Position numbers and translations under genes: made by a program. From Lingula anatina (Eukaryota; Brachiopoda; Lingulata; Lingulida; Lingulidae): a stretch of 64,000 bases of DNA. The stretch lies in contig NW_019775442.1 of the NCBI RefSeq assembly GCF_001039355.2, positions 106,319 to 170,318 of the forward strand, given 5' to 3'. Numbering within the stretch: the stretch's first letter is position 1; each line of letters opens with the position of its first letter. Under the pieces are notes generated by a model. That model saw only the letters and a list, made by a program, of their open reading frames with translations, was not told the origin of the DNA and ran no database searches. Positions 1-39,600 of this stretch are shown piece after piece.

Positions 1-1757
1 ATATTCGGTTCAATTTTTTGTCGTAATCTGCTGTAATTTACATAGTGCAAGCAAATAGTTTTCATTTTTTTACTTCATTGGGTACTTAGGGTGATATGGT
101 TTAAGTACAACATTACAGTGTGCTATGGTCTGAATTATGTGTACGAATTATATTCTTCCAACACTAGTAATTATCCCTCCTCCAAACTCTTCCATACAAC
201 AAAAACCAGTTCTCTTTTTAATTTAAAAAAAATGGTAAAAAAAATGGTTTAAAAAATAAAAGGAGGAGTCAGTAGTTTGATGAATATAATTTGAATATCT
301 TGAATTGTTAATGGGACAATTAAGTGTGCCCCCACCCAGTTTTCTGTGCATGTTGATGTGAAGTGATTACAAGTTGGTGTATATTCTACCAGTTATTATC
401 CCTCCTCCAAACTCTTCCATACAACAAAAACCAGTTCTTTTGAAAATCTAAAAAAAAGAAATGAAAAAAATAAAGTAAAAGAGAAATTTAAAAGGGGGGA
501 GTCAGTAGTTGGATAAATATAATTTGAATATATTGAATTCTTTATGTGTCAAATGTCCTTCACGCCAGTGTTCCCTACGTGCCGATATGAACTGATGTGT
601 CAAATTACAAAGCCAAGCGAGGCCTGAATCCACCGCAATGTGAGACGTTCACGCTAATTTCACACCCTGGTTCACCATCTGTTTGCAAACACACTCCAAA
701 ACAATACCACTTGTTTTGAATTTTGCAGCCATTTAGTCATTCCTTGCTCTTAAAAGTTGAATGCTTCAGCATAACTGGGCTGTTGTTTGTTGTGTTGTTG
801 GCTTTGTTGTGTCCTGTGTTGTTGGAAAGAAAGGTGTATTTCTGCTGGGGGGGGGTGGTTGCTTGCTCTTTTAATTTCATAGCATGCTGGTATCCCACGG
901 CACCTGATGAAGTTCAGTTAACGGCATGTTTGCTGATTGCTATCAGTTCTGAAAGCTAACACAGCTGTTTCATAGTGACTTTACATTGTGTTTATTCGGT
1001 CATAGTTAAATGGCTGCATTTGAAACTTTCAAACTTTTCAGAAAGTTGGGTGTGATGTATTTTCTTTTGAAATTTCAAAATTGGATAGGAAAAAATAGCT
1101 TTTTTTCATTTAAACTTTATCATTGGTTTCTGTTGATTCAATTTATAGTCAAAATCACAACACTTGAAAGATAATGTTTCAAATGAAAACTTTTTGCATA
1201 GTCAAGAAGTAAAGAGAAAGATTATATCAGTTTTTCATAAAAAAACACTGGAAAGTTGAACATATTTACAGTTGCTGAGAATTGTTGCAAATAATCCATT
1301 GGCTCTTACACAAACTGAAAAAAAATCATATGACGTAAAACTGTTTGAAAATTAAGTTTCACAATGTAATCAGGTTTTCAATACTGTCATTGGCATGCCT
1401 TTCCAGCTGTATTTTGGCCTGAAAAAATGTCATAATTATTTGCATGCTAGCATAACATGCCTCTGTTTTCAGACCAAGCTGGTAGACATTAACAACAAAG
1501 CACCGGTAAAAAACTATTAAACATTTTTCATTTTTTTTTTTCAGCAAAAGTAAACTGCCATTTAAGTTTTTTGAGATTTGGGTAATACAAGTGCATTTGT
1601 AAAACCTTTAGTACATTACTTTGGACTTTGATTGTTTAATTGATTGATAATGTGTGTGGGTGCCAGATTTAAAGAAATTTATCCACTTGGAAAAGTTAAT
1701 AAAGGCTTTATTTTCCAAGCTGCACCTAAAACTTGTATTTTAATTTTATCATTTCAG
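1..1757. other. Intergenic or 5' non-coding region upstream of the SFI1-like gene
   Basis: No convincing coding exon is seen. The stretch is AT-rich with many homopolymer runs. It contains a tandem duplication (described separately) and then unique-looking sequence up to the splice acceptor at 1756-1757. Because the first coding exon starts just after an acceptor, at least one untranslated upstream exon of the SFI1-like gene should lie here or beyond the left edge; I could not locate it. Confidence 0.5.
169..560. repeat. Two-copy tandem duplication, period about 225 bp
   Basis: The block beginning ttatccctcctccaaactct at 171 recurs at 396. Each copy continues with a matching stretch up to a shared gtcagtagtt segment and an aatataatttgaatat segment. 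The copies differ mainly in the A-rich middle. It may be the end of a longer array that continues left of the window. Confidence 0.8.
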
Positions 1758-1765
1758 GTCATCAA

Positions 1766-29540
<27,775 letters not shown>

Positions 29541-32300
29541 TTTAGCAAAAATATCTCCGTATACTAAGATGATACTGGACTGAACTCAATGAGAAGTTTG
29601 TGGGCCACAGACTGCAACATAGGATAAAGTCCCAAGAAACTGGGGTGGGGGGGGATACAAACTAATGTGTCTTTCACAAATTATTTTAAGGTGACATATA
29701 TCACACTGTTACATAAATGTTGATATTTTTTTTCAAACTTGAAGGTCTTTCAGTTGGTGTCAGTTGACCAAGGCCCTGTTCCAAGTCTTTCTTGTTCTGT
29801 TGATATCACAAACAAGTACAAAACAAACAAATATTTGATGAATTCAAGGCAAGACCTTGAATATAAGTATTACTCACTGGTGGTTTAGATAATAAATGAA
29901 ACTTGCATTTTAAAAATATCAAAAAAAGGTTGTTTACGAGAAAGAACTTTTTAAGTAGTTTATACACATCCAAGAAGAAACTGATTATGGATATTTATAT
30001 AAACAAATGATACTGTATTATATTTCAAGGGCAGCAAGCTGTAACTTAATATTTATTGCCTTTTATTCACGTTTCCATCCACTGGTCTCATTTTAAGTGA
30101 CTTGTTCAAATGTTAATTTCCAAGTTTTTGTATATTTTTTCGTATTTAAGATAAACAGGCATTGAATTTATGCAGTGCCTACCGTCCATTTTTGTTTTGA
30201 ATACAATTTGTATATAATGTTAGTTGTAAAAAGAAATGTATCATATTATAAACCATACCATGTCATATTATGTTGTACATTACATTTTGGTGCCAGCAAA
30301 TTATCCTAGGGGATTTTCCTTTTTAGTGCTAAAATTAGCACATTGCTCAGAAAAGCTTATGAATCTGAATTATGGCCAAAACAGGAAACTTTTAATGTAG
30401 ATGATTTAGTCATTAAGGTAGATAATGTTAGATGGAAACTTGTAATAACTTTTTGTTTTCTACTCATTGTTGAATTGGGAAAATCATGACAAAGTTGAAC
30501 TTTGTCATAGTTAATTTCAAATTCAGTGCAAGAGGTTTCACCTTTAAATTTTAAAGCTTAAACTCTAAACTAAGATGTTAAGTTATTACAGTCTGATATA
30601 GTGGATGGTATTTATTATGGATTCTGACATTTGCATTGATATTCTTCGCATGTTATGCATGCCCTAACAGTGGTAGTCATTCAGTTACTCAAAGGTAATA
30701 CTCACACATGGGTCTTTGCTCAAATACTGTAGAATTCACTTTGACAATGTGCCATAAACAGCAAGACTTTGACATAATCAAGGAATTTACATATGAACTG
30801 GAAAACACTGCCTCTCTCATAACTATTGTATTTTCCGTATTTCTTAATTACAAAAAGTTTGGGGATTTTTTATGTTCTTTCTTCACCCTCACATTATTGC
30901 GAAGGTGAAATATTAGTTTTCAGTTGGATTTTTATTATTATTTTCAACAAAAAATTGTTTTATTGAATTTTTAAAAATGACTGATTCATTCAGAAATGCT
31001 ATATTTTTTGTATTGTATTTAGAAAGATGGCAAAAATCCCACATTTTAGTGATCCAGAACATTTTAGTCAATATGTTAGTGATGAAATCTGGTTGTTGGT
31101 ATTTTGTAACTACGTATCACAGTAGAAAACTGTGATGTATTAAATGTGCCTTTGTATAATTTTCTACTTAACAACTGAGAAATGTATGTACTATTTTCTA
31201 TCACTTTATAAGATTTTTTACATCTTGTTTAATGATAGAGAAATGTTGCTTAGATCCCAGATTTTTTCAAAAATCATTAAATGTAAAATTTAGCCCAAAT
31301 GCTTTACCTCATCCTTAATTTTACTGAAAAAGAGAAATTATTACATTGTGTATCATGTTTGATTCATACAGTAGCATACTGCCAGAATTGTCATCAGTAT
31401 AGATGAATTCATTTTATCACTGAAACAGTTATTAAATGCCTTAGAAAGTATCATGTATAGATGCTATTAACTTATTAACAGTAAGACTCTAGTCAAATTA
31501 TTGTGTACAAAGAAAACTTATATTTGTATTTTGTAATAATTAACAAAGAGTGTGATTGAACCTTTTCACAATTTAAAATAATATTTAATGTATAAATATA
31601 GAACTGGTCACATTGATGGGCGTGATTCATTGTAAAAATAAATTTTATGAATTATATATTATTAACATCTTGGTCTTTTGATCTATAGCTATTCAAAACA
31701 AAAATAATATGCATCATTTTTAAACAAGTAATATTTAACAAAAATAGTAATATACAAACTTAAGTATTAAAAATATGAAAAAAAATTATCTCAATGCAAC
31801 CTGCAAAACATCACATGGAAGAATTCCAATAAAACTATTACACTTTTTACATGCCATGAACAAGTTCACAATGGTTGCGATGCACTATTTATCACAATTT
31901 GCACAGATAAAAGAATTTGAATCTACATTCCCCTGGCTAGCGAAAGTCGATGCATCTGAGGCAGAACTAGAACAGGCAAGAGCTGTTGGCCATTACTGCC
32001 CTCTCATAGACCATGAATAAAATTTAGTTTCACAAAATACATGTTTGTATTCAACATACAATACAACTGCATTCAAGAAAAACAAAACCTGGTTCAGGGA
32101 ACTCTGGTAAAGATTATGACAAGTATAAATGACCCCAAACAACAATAAATTGTTTAGTTTCACAAAATACATGTACAGTATGTGCAATCATAACTGCATT
32201 CAGTGCAAAACAAAACCTGGTTCAGGGAAATCTGGTCAAGATGACGGCTAGTATAAATGACCCCAAACAACATCCCCGCATCTATATAATCCATTCAACT
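29541..32300. other. Tail-to-tail non-coding interval
   Basis: It carries the 3' UTR of the SFI1-like gene (possible AATAAA at 29891-29896 and another near 31636) and the 3' UTR of the minus-strand Q-rich gene. The open frame 31775-32020 (+) has no recognisable domain and is not called. A tandem duplication lies at its right end. Confidence 0.5.
32023..32271. repeat. Tandem duplication, period 130 bp
   Basis: The unit begins tttagtttcacaaaatacat at 32023 and again at 32153, and both copies run through cctggttcagggaa and gtataaatgaccccaaacaa. It overlaps the expected 3' UTR of the minus-strand Q-rich gene. Confidence 0.9.
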
Positions 32301-35300
32301 TCACAACTGCATCAGTATTTTAGCAGAGCTGTCCTCTGAGAGAGAGTCTTCCTGACAGCTGTCCTGAGGTACTGCAGAGACATTAGTGTATACAACATAT
32401 TCCACATCCTTGAATGATGCCCCTGACGTCTCCTTGCAGCCACTGCTTCCCTCACAGGGGTTAAAAGAGGTTAAATTATTTCCATTGTCATAGCATGCAG
32501 GCGAGACAGAAGACAAAGGGTTTCCATCCAATATTGAGTCCTGTGAATTTGTGTCTCCAATAGACTGGCTATCAAAATGAGCATTTTCAATATCCAGATA
32601 AGATCTGACTGGCTGACAGGGGCTGGGAGAGAACAGCTCTTTCTGGAGTGCAGACATGCTCTTCACAGGAGTGGACACTTCATAGCTGGACATGTCCTCA
32701 CTCAGGACCCCCGGCCCTATAGATGGGGTCAGTTCATGGGCCTCCAGCCACTGACCATTGCTGTTACTGTTATTATTGTTGTTGTCATTGCCAGTGAGGA
32801 TCTGGTTGTAGACTCCATTCCCTAACCCAGATCCTTCCTCTTGTGAGGAGTTGTGCACCTGCAGAGCAGGATGGTAGAGCTGAAGCCACTGTTTGAAAAG
32901 TGGGGACGGGAACGTAGCATTACTCATCTGCACCTGGAGGTAGTACTCCTCCGCCTCAAAGTTCAGGTCTGTGGGCGGCGTGTACACCTGCGAAATGTTG
33001 GTCACGCGCTCATTCTCCATGGCAAGGAAGTCGATGTAGTCAGAAACCAACTTCCCTATGGGCTGTGGAGGCTTGAACACTGACTGCTTGCTACGTGGGT
33101 AGACCACTCGCCGAGTGACCAAGGAGTTGTGGTCTACAGCAGCACCATCTAGTGAGGAAAAAAAGTAGTCACAGAACAAACAGCAAAGAACATATAAGCA
33201 GCAATTAAATCTGCAGTTGTAAATGGTGCATAGTTCAAAATAAATTAGATACAAATTAATGCAAATTGTAAAAATAGTCAAGCATTAATAAACCATGCAG
33301 TATTTCTCTTTCAACTTTTTTATTAATCTCTTTTTACTTATAATAAAAAGTCAGCAATTAAAATGACAACTATATACTCAAAGTTTGAATTTTTTACAAT
33401 AAATATATGATTTTCAAGGTGCATAAGAGCAAAAGAAAAATAAGTGTCCAAAGGAGTAGCATTTGCACTACTGAAAACCCTTAAGCATCATAATCAAATA
33501 AGATTAAATTAACTCAAACATGAAAAGAAAAAAAAAATACCTGTACAATTGAGAGCTTCTTGGTTCTGGTTCCCATGCTCTGAATTCAGTATCCCACATT
33601 GAGTTATCGCATGGTCTCTCTGTTGAGGCCCACTGACCTCTGCTTGCAACATTGCCTCACTAGAGGGCGTTGTCTTGGGTTGGAGTGACTCTTCTTCGTT
33701 GAAATGAAATGAAAATTCTGCAGGGAGAGATTGTTCTTTACCACTGCCACCATCATCTTTTGCAGTGATGTATTCTTCTGATGGATTCTCTTGTGCTTCA
33801 TTTCTTTTTGATACAATCCCACTGGGTTGGTTGCTATTGCTTTGCTCCTTATTTTCCCCCACAATATTTTGGTTCAGCTGAGCATAATGTTGTTCAGGCT
33901 GTTGTAATGTTCTAGGGTTCTGCTCGAGTTGTTGCTGCTGTTGTTGTTGTTGTTGTTGTTGTTCTTGCAGCGGTTGTTGATTAAAGAAATGTTGATGTTG
34001 TAGGTTCAGCTGTTGTTGCTGCCACTGCTGCTGCTGTTGAAGAAAAAGGTTGATGTTTCCTGGGTTTATGCCAACACTGTCATCTTGACATGGTGGATAC
34101 TGATAAGCTTGCTTCTTCATGTATCTGTGAAACTCTGAAATGATAAAAAAAAAGTTAGATTCTAATTATACTGCATGACAGAAATTTGGTGTGAGTTATA
34201 CCTGATTATAAAACTTTTATAGGAATTTTCTAGTTATTAAAGGGAGAACAACTGTTCATTTGGGCCTAAAAATAGATTTTCCTTGGGTTGATGATGATTT
34301 TCCAATACTTACCAATGGTGAATTGGAATAAAATAAAAAAAATAAAGCCATTCTGACATTGGTCCTGTTTCTTTTTTCTTTTTTTTTTTTTTTTTTTTAA
34401 CAAGTTTTTTTTTTTTTTTTGTAATAATCTGTTACAAGATTATTACAGATGATAACCATCAACTATGGTTAAGTGGTCCAATGGCAAGCACAGATTCCAA
34501 AATAATTGCACTTATCACTATTTCTATGGTGAAAAAGAATATCTTATAATTCTATGAGTTGTTTACAATACATTCATTGTGAAATATGGATCTCATATGA
34601 CGAGTTTTTATCCCTTTAATATTTATCATATTTTATTCAGAGCTTTACTATTAATTTAATTACTTTGAATTTTGAACTAACAATTAATCTTTAAAGCAAA
34701 AAATACATTGGGATTGCTGGCTTATGGTCTTATCAATAAACAATTTCTTTATTTTAGCAGAGATGAAAGTTAAATTTTTACACCAACACTACAAATTAAA
34801 ATCAGGTCAACATTTGTGGCACAATACATCAAAACACCCTTATCGTACCTTCCCTAAATTTGGCCTGGCTCCATGGAATGTTGCGTTCTACGCTAGAGGC
34901 AGGCATTTTGTACCTGATATGGTCTCTGGAGCTGCTGCCAGGCCGTCTGTATTTCCTTCTGCCGGGGTTTCTACGTGGTGGTGTGCTCTCATTTCCTGGC
35001 ATGGGACAGCTGGCATAATGTGGCATCCTGGCTGGCATATAGCAGTTTGGGTTCCCTGCAGGAGGTATACCAACTGGTGGCCTGAGAGGGATTAATTCAC
35101 AATCAAAATAAATTCTTTATAAAAATTTATTCCAAGTAAAACAGGTAACTGATCAATAAAATTATAAGATAATGATGTATTATTAATCATTAATCAATTT
35201 ATTAATCATAAAACTACCAGAGCATGATCGGTATATGATCAGAACTTGATACTGAAGCAATAATTTTCCTTTAAATACTTCTTTGGTTATACTTTACTTC

Positions 35301-36108
35301 ACCACAGACTTCTTTGCTTCGTTCAGAAACTGTTGTTTGTGTACATGTTAAATCATTATAAATCCATCATTAATCTATCTATAAAAATGTTTGTACAACA
35401 TACCAGGGTGAGTAAAACCCTGGATATCTGAGACCTGATGGGCCAGCCATACAGTTGTAAGGTCCAGAAAACCCTGGATATCCCGGAGACACATTTGGTC
35501 CATATCCATGATGACCCATAGGGAAGTTGCCTGGAGATTGCCAAGCTGATGGAGAGAGTCCATTACTTGCCTCGTGAGTTTCTCTGCCTACATGCAGTCA
35601 GGGGGAAAATCAAAGTTATTAAATAATAATATGTTCATTTTTCATTAAGCAAAAGAAAAAAAATCAATGGAAAAATGTTGAGAATTTCGACTTACCCTTC
35701 ATCCCTTCACTGAATTCTATGTTGTAAGTTTTTGAAATACATTCTTTCTTTTAACATAATAACTACTGGGTGACTACTAGTACTCGTACCTGAGGCTGAG
35801 GTAAAAGTTCAAGTAGTTACAATAAATATCTCAGCCAGCCCTTGAGAGACAATATCATTGTAATTCAAACCAGTATTTGCATTACCTGCTCTTTGATTAG
35901 GATTACTATTATTTACAGATTCGGCAGACTCGGATCCATTTGCTTCTCTCCATTGATTCCACTGGCTGTGGTCAGTTTGAGAGTTTGGGTTTTGCTGTGT
36001 GGTCGTCTCACAGGTTTTCTTACTATTGTCCTCAAGTCTCTGTCGTTTTGCGTCCATTTCGGCTTCTTCTTCTTGGCCACATTTAGAGTCTTTTGCAGAA
36101 GAATCCAT
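32301..36108 (-). CDS. Unrecognised Q-rich, probably nuclear or RNA-associated protein (5 coding exons, 693 aa)
   Basis: Coding exons in transcript order: 36108-35886, 35587-35404, 35081-34849, 34134-33541, 33148-32301. All junctions are GT/AG with matching phase (1, 2, 1, 1) and the sum is 2,082 nt. The start is the first ATG in the exon, reading MDSSAKDSKCGQEEEAEMDA. In order: a charged, Asn/Gln-rich head; a Pro/Gly/Tyr-rich block (about 75-150); a basic cluster RRNPGRRKYRRPGSSSRD (about 175); two poly-Q tracts (about 225-280); a Ser/Glu region; and a compact, likely folded segment at about 420-500 including VVYPRSKQSVFKPPQPIGKL and FPSPLFKQWLQLYHPALQ. The end is acidic and serine-rich. No family was recognised. 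It faces FTSJ1 head-to-head. Boundaries are well supported; function is unknown. Confidence 0.75.
33932..34045 (-). repeat. CAG/CAA poly-glutamine tracts inside the Q-rich gene
   Basis: On the minus strand a CAA/CAG run of 11 codons is read at about 33936-33966, after a second Q-rich patch at about 34008-34045. The first run is mostly CAA with one nearby GAA/GAG interruption on each side. Confidence 0.9.
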
Positions 36109-36649
36109 TGCTCAGTTTCTGCATAGGATACAAATAAAATATTCAATACTCTACTACATTCCGTTAAATTATGAGAGACCACACGAGAATCAAAGAGCGT
36201 CTGCTTTTCCTGCCAATTGAATTGTGGGAAGACAAGTTGACCCAAAAATCAAAACCTATTCTTTCCTTTGAATTAGTGTATCCTTTTAAAACACAGCACT
36301 GTGACTTACACCATTTTTCATTATACTGAACTGCATCACATATATGTTATTTCTTTTGTTCTGATCGTAAAAAATTGGTGAAGACATCCATATCCAATTA
36401 ACTGATTAGTCAACTTAGACCTGCAAGCGCAATTTTTCCAATCCTCCACATTCAGAAGAGTGGCTTATAATCTTGTACATTTCAACGTGGTAGCGGTATG
36501 AAAAATGTAATTTTTTGTCCAAGTTACGCGTAGGCAAGCTGTGCAATAGTCAACAAACATACCGAAGAAGCTATTCTCTTTTAAGACTGAGTGCAATTTT
36601 AAAGATCCGACGCATGAGAAAGAGATAATTTGACTGGTTTACCTGCGTG
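36109..36649. promoter_or_regulatory. Bidirectional promoter region between the Q-rich gene and FTSJ1
   Basis: The two start codons (36108 minus, 36650 plus) are 541 bp apart, head-to-head. No other gene intervenes. Both 5' UTRs and both promoters must fit here unless further untranslated exons lie elsewhere. No clear TATA box was seen. Confidence 0.6.
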
Positions 36650-39600
36650 ATGGGTCGTTCTTCGAAAGACAAGAGAGATGTGTATTACAGACTGGCCAAG
36701 GAAGAAGGATGGCGAGCAAGAAGTGCTTTTAAATTGCTGCAGATTAATGATGAATTTCACCTCTTTGAGGGCGTCAAGAAAGTTGTGGATCTGTGTGCTG
36801 CTCCTGGAAGCTGGAGTCAAGTTCTATCGAAGAAATTAAGGTAATAAAACCCCGGACATAGATGTCGAGCTCAGTCATGGTGGATTGAGGGGCTCAAGAA
36901 GGGGGTGGGACCCCACTTACTTATTTTCTGGTTACAACAGTGCTTCATTTTTATGATTCTTATTGCTGAGCACCCAAGTTAAAAATGATTGTTGAAAGTT
37001 ACGTTGAAATAATCAGTTTTACTCAATGTCAAACTTCATTCTTTTCAATTTATTTTAATCATTATATTTTTTGCATTCCTTTATTATCAATATATTGGTA
37101 TTCAGTGTTGATAGAGTATCTAATATATCAATAATTATGATAACTATGTCTACCTCCCCAAACACATGCACACACTCACACACTATTCAAACTATTAAGA
37201 AAATAAAGAAAGAAATTATTTACTACTACTCAATTTTTTCTTTGGGAAAAGGTTTTTTTATAATCTCAAGAAAATAAAGTGCCATCACTGTCAAACAACT
37301 ATAGAAAGATATTATGTACTGATCTATTACAGAGGAGATAAGGGAGATGTATCAGATGCTAAGATCATTGCTGTCGACCTCCAAGCCATGGCCCCTATTC
37401 CTGGTGTTGTACAACTACAAGGAGATATTACAAAGGTGAACTACAGTCTGAAATTCACCTATCAAGGGGTTTCCCAGAAAACCATCCAGTTGTCATTTGC
37501 CAGCATCACTGGAAGGCCTAGATTTTTTAAGACGGCTGGATGGTTTATGGATTTGTTGGAAATATGATGGCTTTAGGCATACTTGGACACCTTGAAATTT
37601 TGTAGGAAATCACACGTGGTAATTTTGGACGGCCTGTATCGGTGGGTTCTGGGAAAAGCCCTGTCTTCAATCTTAGCACCAGTAGCTCACCACACTGATT
37701 ACTCCTGGTGTTGATACAGTCCTTCTCCATCCAGAATACGAATGATGCTCAGTTTTTAGTTCAGGATATAAATGCTGTAAATATTTTAACTAGTGTGACT
37801 TCTCAAATGTGACTTTTATTTAAATCAGTGGGTGCGGGTCTCTGGTCCAGTTTTATCTGTGGTGAAAAGAGCAGGGATCTTTTGATGTGAGGATCTGTTG
37901 TAACAGGATCTAGTTTCAAGTGAATAATGATGAATTGATTATAAAGTGTGTATAATAAGGTATTTTAAATCCTTTTAAAACTTCAAAAAGAGAATATATA
38001 ATGCATTGTCAAGTATTTGACATGTGCACTTATAAAATCTTACTTATGGGCTATGTTTTTCCCCACTCCAAAGAATATCTGTGACTAAGATTTGAAAAAT
38101 AATATTATTTTTTAGGTGTCAACTGCACAAGAAATCATCAGCCATTTTTCTGGCGATCAGGCAGACCTGGTCGTGTGTGATGGTGCTCCTGATGGTACGT
38201 CCTTAGTCCTGGTAATGACCTAGATACAGAGGTCGTTGACATTAGCTCTGTTATAACTAAAATTATTAACTTAAAGACAGTCAGTGAAGATTTTTTTGAT
38301 ACATTTGCATGTTAATTTAAAGTAACTGAAAAAATTATCCATAAATCGCTAATAATGTTTTAGATTAATTTTTTATAAAACATAACAGGTTTCTGAGGCT
38401 GGTAATGATTTAACATACTTCTAGCATTATTTTAGTACAACTGCTACATTTTATTCTTTTGGTGTGAAGTAGCAAATATTTTGATAGAAAAATGCGTCAA
38501 CTTTGTTTTTATTTTAGTGACAGGCCTCCATGATATAGATGAATATATTCAGGCTCAGCTGCTGTTGGCTGTAAGGACATTTTTCTAGTCTTAGCTAAAA
38601 AACCTTTTACCCCAGTGGCCCTTTTGGTCAAAGGGGTCTAAGAATCTTTTGGCCTGATGTTGAAACAGTGACCAGTAACTGAAGAATTTACACAGTTCTA
38701 CTGGCCAGGCTTCTGACACGTGGTGTTGGTCAAGTGCCAGTGTTGTGGATTCTTCACCAGTAAAATTAACCTGTTTGTTTTGTGTTTCTCCTTTTTTGTG
38801 ACAAACTAATGCCGTTGGTTTAATGCAAACACATAGAAATGTAAATCTTGTACATTTGTATTTAAAACATTTAAAAAGTAGCTTCTATTCTTTATATTGA
38901 AAATTTTGTCACTTTTTCATTTTGAAATATTTAGTGGTGTCACCTCAAATCTAATAAGAACTGGATTTTTGAAATTTTTTGCAGGCTTTGAACATAACAA
39001 CTCACGTATTGAAGAAAGGAGGGACTTTTGTGGCAAAGGTAATGACATAATAAGGCATTTGTCAGAAACTGCACTGATTGATACTGTAGTATCAGTTCTG
39101 AAAGCCTCTGTGTGCTGAGAATATCATTCAGAACGGTGGACTAACAGATCCACAAATCAAATATGGGAACCGACTTAAAAGCTTGATGCTTCACATCTGT
39201 GCTCCCAGAAAACAATACAGAAGTAGCATGCAGAACATGGTGAATTCCCACTTTTTGTGCAATAGACTGTTTCGAAAAAAAATTGAAAGAAAAACTACCA
39301 GAAAAATTTTCCTGGACAATTTCTGTCACCTGACTTCTCCTCCAAATGTGTAAACTCTGGCTTGATGTTCAGGGGCGTAGCCTGAGCAAAATGCCTGGGG
39401 GGGCAGTAAGCGGACACGAGGGGGTGGAAAATTTTTAAAATCTGTATGTATAATACTGCATTCTGGTGCATTTTAACTGTTATTTATTGCTCAATCAGAA
39501 GTCAGAAATTGTGGGTTCATTTTGCCATAAGTACAGTCATTTTTTCAACACAACAAGCCAATTGGACTTCATTTCAAACAGTCAGGGTAAACAATAACCT

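Noticed and set aside
31775-32020. 81-codon open frame (+) between the two converging genes
   Set aside because: No recognised domain or splice context, and it runs into the tandem duplication; it may be chance, though its last third is less AT-rich than its surroundings.
34908-34916. Donor at 34913 (ATCAG/GTACAA) in exon 3 of the Q-rich gene
   Set aside because: It leaves phase 2 and produces a stop in the next exon; the donor at 34848 leaves phase 1 and reads through.
36647-36649. GTG one codon before the FTSJ1 ATG as a start
   Set aside because: The family N-terminus begins MGRSSKDKR, and eukaryotes rarely start at GTG.
37465-37665. Possible MITE in FTSJ1 intron 2 with tttcccagaaaacc / ggttctgggaaaa ends
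   Set aside because: The inverted match is only about 16 bp and imperfect, with no target duplication seen.
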